NCBI GenBank assembly: GCA_027627225.1
Contig: CM051029.1
Coordinates: 22,993,356-23,057,355 of the forward strand
Length of the DNA: 64,000 nt
From: Congeria kusceri
Lineage: Eukaryota > Mollusca > Bivalvia > Myida > Dreissenidae
Reading direction: 5' to 3'
Shown here: positions 61,001-64,000 of the stretch, one piece after another
Layout of the letters: every line of letters starts with the position of its first letter
Numbering within the stretch: position 1 is the first letter of the stretch
The notes under the pieces: generated by a model
Databases searched by the model: none
The model's input: the letters and a program-made list of their open reading frames with translations, nothing else
What the model was told of the DNA's origin: nothing
Program-made: the position numbers and the translations under genes

Positions 61001-61256
61001 TGCACCAATCAGTATTTCCCCCGGGGGGGGGGGGGGGGGGCAGCGGCGGGCAATCCCAGGGGAATTTGACTAATTGTATTTTTGTGGATCTAATTCCCTA
61101 CCATAGAGTCAAGCATTTTTTTCCAAACAAAGTATATTACCCCGGGTCCCGGAATCATTCGGCGTGTCAAATTCCCGCCTGTCGGGAATTGCTTTCAGTC
61201 TAAAGTCCCGTATATGCCCGCCGCCCCCACTCCGGGGGATAATATTGATAGGTGCA
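61001..61256. mobile_element. GC-rich MITE-like inverted repeat with an 18-G run
   Basis: TGCACCAATCAGTATTTCCCCCG at the left and, reverse complemented, TGCACCTATCAATATTATCC at the right, with inner matches (CGGCGGGC, GGGAATTTGAC-like), give a long imperfect fold-back of 256 bp. The left arm holds 18 consecutive G (61023-61040), a likely G-quadruplex or assembly slip. About 500 bp upstream of the DYNLT2B-like start. Confidence 0.7.
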
Positions 61257-61780
61257 TAATTAATAATATGATGATATAATCAACACGTTTAATAGATGTC
61301 AGTTACAATTGAAAATTCGGAATTTAGATTTTCACATGAGTATCATTGAATATCATTAATGACTTCTTTCCGCGCACAGGGTTTAGGCCTACTGTGTATG
61401 GAAAGGACTAAAAAAAGAGAAAAATCTCTTACCTTAAATATAATTAAAATAGTATGAAATATGAAAATCAAAATGAAAATATATATCTACATATATCACG
61501 AATGCCGTATCAAATGTTAACTTTTTTTAATTTGAGGTTAGCCTACATTACTTAAATGGCCGATGACTACATGACGTGTATTTTTAGTAGTACGTTTTTC
61601 AGTGCACCCTAGTTCTTCATCCGTGAATCTATTTTTAAAAATGTGGCACCTCCCGGAAGTCGATGTTGTTAGGTCGCCATATTGAATGTTTACATCTTTG
61701 TGTCTGACTTGCAAACACATATATATGTGGTCTTAACTTAAGATTTACTACTTAATTAACTACCTAAAATAAACTAAGTA

Positions 61781-61854
61781 ATGGCTGACGTGGAAGTAGC
61801 AGAACAACCAGCACCTAGCAATACTTATGTTATAAGACCCAACTTTCAGCACAA
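61781..61854 (+). CDS. DYNLT2B: DYNLT2B (TCTEX1D2)-like dynein light chain, first coding exon (partial gene)
   Basis: ATG 61781 opens 24 codons plus two bases, MADVEVAEQPAPSNTYVIRP followed by NFQHK, ending at a strong donor GTATGT at 61855. The block NTYVIRPNFQHK resembles the start of the Tctex-type domain of TCTEX1D2, which reads NTYILRP.FQ.RF in human. The family links to cytoplasmic dynein 2, which drives retrograde transport in cilia. The remaining exons, which should begin with FRP..V, were not found in the last 2.1 kb and presumably lie downstream. Only about 12 residues carry the assignment, so another Tctex-type member is possible. Confidence 0.68.
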
Positions 61855-63170
61855 GTATGTATAGGTAGTTTATAGTGAATAGGTATTTCGGATCGTACGT
61901 TGTTTCGGATATTCTTTGTGGAGGAAGACCAATTTAGACACGCTTTTTTAATATAATAAATTGTATAAATTATACATTATAATATTTAAATTATATGTTT
62001 TTATGTAGTAAATTTATATTAAGCATTCTCTTAAAAACATGTGTTATTAACTATCGTCGCATGGCTTAGGTTCGTGGATAATGTAACTTTGTGGATTTCA
62101 TATATTCTGTTACATAATCAAAAAAGTATACAGAACATGCGAACTTTCCATTTAAAAACCCGGCTGTAACATTGACCAACTTGTTAAAATACATTAAGTT
62201 ATAAAATACTCCGTTTAAACAAGTACCCAACCGGAACAAAAATTTAGGTATGTAAAATACCTAAAATTTGTAACATCCTATTAATCCAACAATTTGATAT
62301 CCCATATTTTGGAAAATATTCCATATAAAACTACACAAATTAGGTGGTCTGCATTGTTTACATGTTGTTTTGACAGCCTAGTTTTCCTTCTTGCATAGAT
62401 ATATTTTAAGACAAAGAATAATTTATTAAATGTTGTCCCTTAAAAAGGACCCTTAAGTAAAATAAAACTTTGGATTTGGAGATGAACCCCCAACATGTCG
62501 AGCAGAAATCATGTCTACATTCTCCTGAAGTTTTGCAAAATGTCTTTTAAAACATGCATGCACATGTAGGCAATAGTGTCAAACTCTTTGGAGTCTCAGA
62601 ATAAACATTGTAGAAATATAATTCATGGCAAAATTCATATTGGATCTGTTACTACTGGGAGATAGCCAGCAATACATCCCATATTATGTAGACCTTGACT
62701 AAATCATGAGCTGGAACCATTCGCCTATAAAACATTAATTTTACTTACTCTTTTACATGAAACACACAATTTTGCTTGGCCTAAGTTGCATTGTCATGGT
62801 CATCTTAATTTGCACGCGCTGTATTTGGAGTAGACGAAATATCTTTACATTGTGCTATAATTGTTGCAACAAAACGGACGTAGTACTTGGGTTTTTGCGT
62901 TTGCTCAGCCATTTGTTTTAAATTATCATGGATTTAAACATACTTTTGTAGAAAATAAACATAAGTATATGAGTTAGTGGTTTTTCTTTTGTCTTTTAAT
63001 ATTATTTGACAATGTCTTACATCCACGAACTTAGGCAAGTCAAGGATATAATTTGTTGTTGTTGTTGTTGATCGATTTTGCCTCGATGAAGCTATGGTCA
63101 CTTGTACTGACTGAATAAGTCATTGTCATCTAGGTGCGAATCCACTGTAATTTATCACATGATACTTTTT
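61855..63170. other. Intron 1 of the DYNLT2B-like gene, no exon seen
   Basis: AT-rich sequence starting with the donor GTATGT. I looked for a Tctex-domain continuation (FRP..V) and found none. A short TTG microsatellite lies at 63052-63070. Confidence 0.55.
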
Positions 63171-63676
63171 AAAGGGACCTGTTCACAGATTGATGAATTG
63201 ACATTTTTTCAACTTTTTTTCACAGATTCCAAAAATACAAGAACAGTGTATACAAGGGAGCGAAATAACACAATGGACAAAGAAATATACTGTAAATACC
63301 ATTTCGTTTATGAGTAATCATAAGTCCAAATTGATAAAATGATAAAGCGTTTGTAACGCTAAACGATGGAATACTTTGGAGTGTTTCTGTTGTTTTCGTT
63401 AAAATTGTACACCTGGATCAGTAACATAAAGTAAATAAGGCCAGTTAATTTAGAAATCAAAATGGCTGAGTGGTTAAGGAGATAGCCTTTTAATCCGGAT
63501 GTCCCGGTTTCGAACCCCGGTGCGACAAAATGTTTTTTATTTTATTTTCTTTTTTTTAAAATAATTTTCTTGTTATTATTCTTTAGCTCTTTGGTTCCGA
63601 TGCCTATATCTGTCAAGATAAGATATTTAATGGCATACTTTAAAAAAATTGCACAAATATGTGAACAAGTCCCTTT
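63171..63676 (+). mobile_element. Inverted-repeat element with embedded tRNA-like sequence, copy B
   Basis: Left AAAGGGACCTGTTCACAGAT and right (reverse complement) AAAGGGACTTGTTCACATAT match each other and the ends of copy A at 31904-32364. A tRNA-like sequence lies inside (63456-63527). Confidence 0.75.
63456..63527 (+). pseudogene. tRNA-like sequence with anticodon-loop TTT, degenerate
   Basis: TGGCTGAGTGGTTAAGG is a perfect A-box/D-arm, CTTTTAA a Lys-type anticodon loop, and CCGGTTTCGAACCCCGG a near B-box/T-arm with one mispair. The anticodon and acceptor stems do not pair well, so a functional tRNA is unlikely. Confidence 0.55.
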
Positions 63677-63715
63677 CATGTCACTGAACTTGGAAAGTTG
63701 TATGTTAATTTTTAA

Positions 63716-64000
63716 TTAAACGTCAATTTTTGCTAAGAATTGTCCGAGTATATCCACAAATTCTCTTCTAGTGGTCTTAGATATGCCATCGATTTCTCCA
63801 ATTAAGACCTTTAGATCTATGGAATCACATAGTAGTTGATTCATATCTAATAAGCGCAATGTCCTACTATCCCTTTCCTGTCTCTCGTTAGTATAGAGGC
63901 TGCATTCAAAAAGGTAATGATGAACTGTTTCTGAAACTTCACAGATTAAGCACATTAATGTACTATTTTCTTAGTTACATATTTTGGACCAATGTTCATT
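63716..64000 (-). pseudogene. LINE 3' fragment (C-terminal zinc motif), runs off the window
   Basis: Minus-strand frame gives STLMCLICEVSETVHHYLFE followed by CSLYTNERQ and ends at a stop at 63716-63718. The C-x2-C-x7-H-x4-C spacing is the C-terminal motif of non-LTR retrotransposon polyproteins. The RT portion would lie beyond position 64000. Confidence 0.6.

Overview
This window is animal nuclear DNA: AT-rich, genes split by long introns, and full of young repeats. The repeat set (elements ending in GCTCACCTGAG / CTCAGGTGAGC with internal ~165-bp tandem units, hAT-type non-autonomous elements, tRNA-derived SINEs and RNase H-bearing LINEs) points to a bivalve mollusc, probably a heterodont such as a dreissenid. 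The species is an inference; nothing in the sequence names it.

Three host genes can be supported. (1) TRAPPC1, + strand, 104-31104: four coding exons of 99, 71, 139 and 138 bp that join in frame to a 148-residue longin-type TRAPP subunit. The introns are 16.8, 9.9 and 3.9 kb and hold most of the repeats in the left half. (2) A large DEAH-box helicase fused to a C-terminal RBR (RING1-IBR-RING2) ubiquitin ligase, - strand, 54308-37279: two coding exons that join in frame to 1775 residues across an 11.7-kb intron. The architecture is that of plant DEAH11/DEAH12, and every visible helicase and RBR catalytic motif is intact. (3) The first coding exon of a DYNLT2B/TCTEX1D2-like dynein light chain, + strand, 61781-61854; the rest of that gene lies beyond the window.

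Layout: 1-31.1 kb is TRAPPC1. Its intron 1 carries a Pearl/Helitron-like element (3.8-5.9 kb), LINE debris, a 3.8-kb 5'-truncated LINE with an 11-bp target duplication (9.8-13.6 kb) and short tandem arrays. Intron 2 carries a decayed RTE-like LINE (20.3-21.6 kb) and a 4.56-kb minisatellite of 26-bp units with a 1068-bp higher-order period (22.3-26.9 kb). Intron 3 carries another Pearl-like element. From 31.1 to 37.3 kb there is no recognised gene, only SINEs and an inverted-repeat element with an embedded tRNA-like sequence. From 37.3 to 54.3 kb is the helicase-ligase gene; its intron is a nest of transposons inside transposons. From 54.3 to 61.8 kb is AT-rich intergenic DNA with a duplicated E-box segment close to the helicase start, a cluster of TCACGTAA-like motifs and a clean 1.2-kb hAT element. 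From 61.8 kb to the end is the DYNLT2B-like exon, its intron with a second tRNA-bearing inverted-repeat element, and a LINE 3' fragment.

The three genes show no functional link to each other: vesicle tethering, RNA helicase/ubiquitin ligation and ciliary dynein. The most notable item is the DEAH-RBR fusion. The second is the set of mobile elements with conserved terminal hairpins and their nested history.
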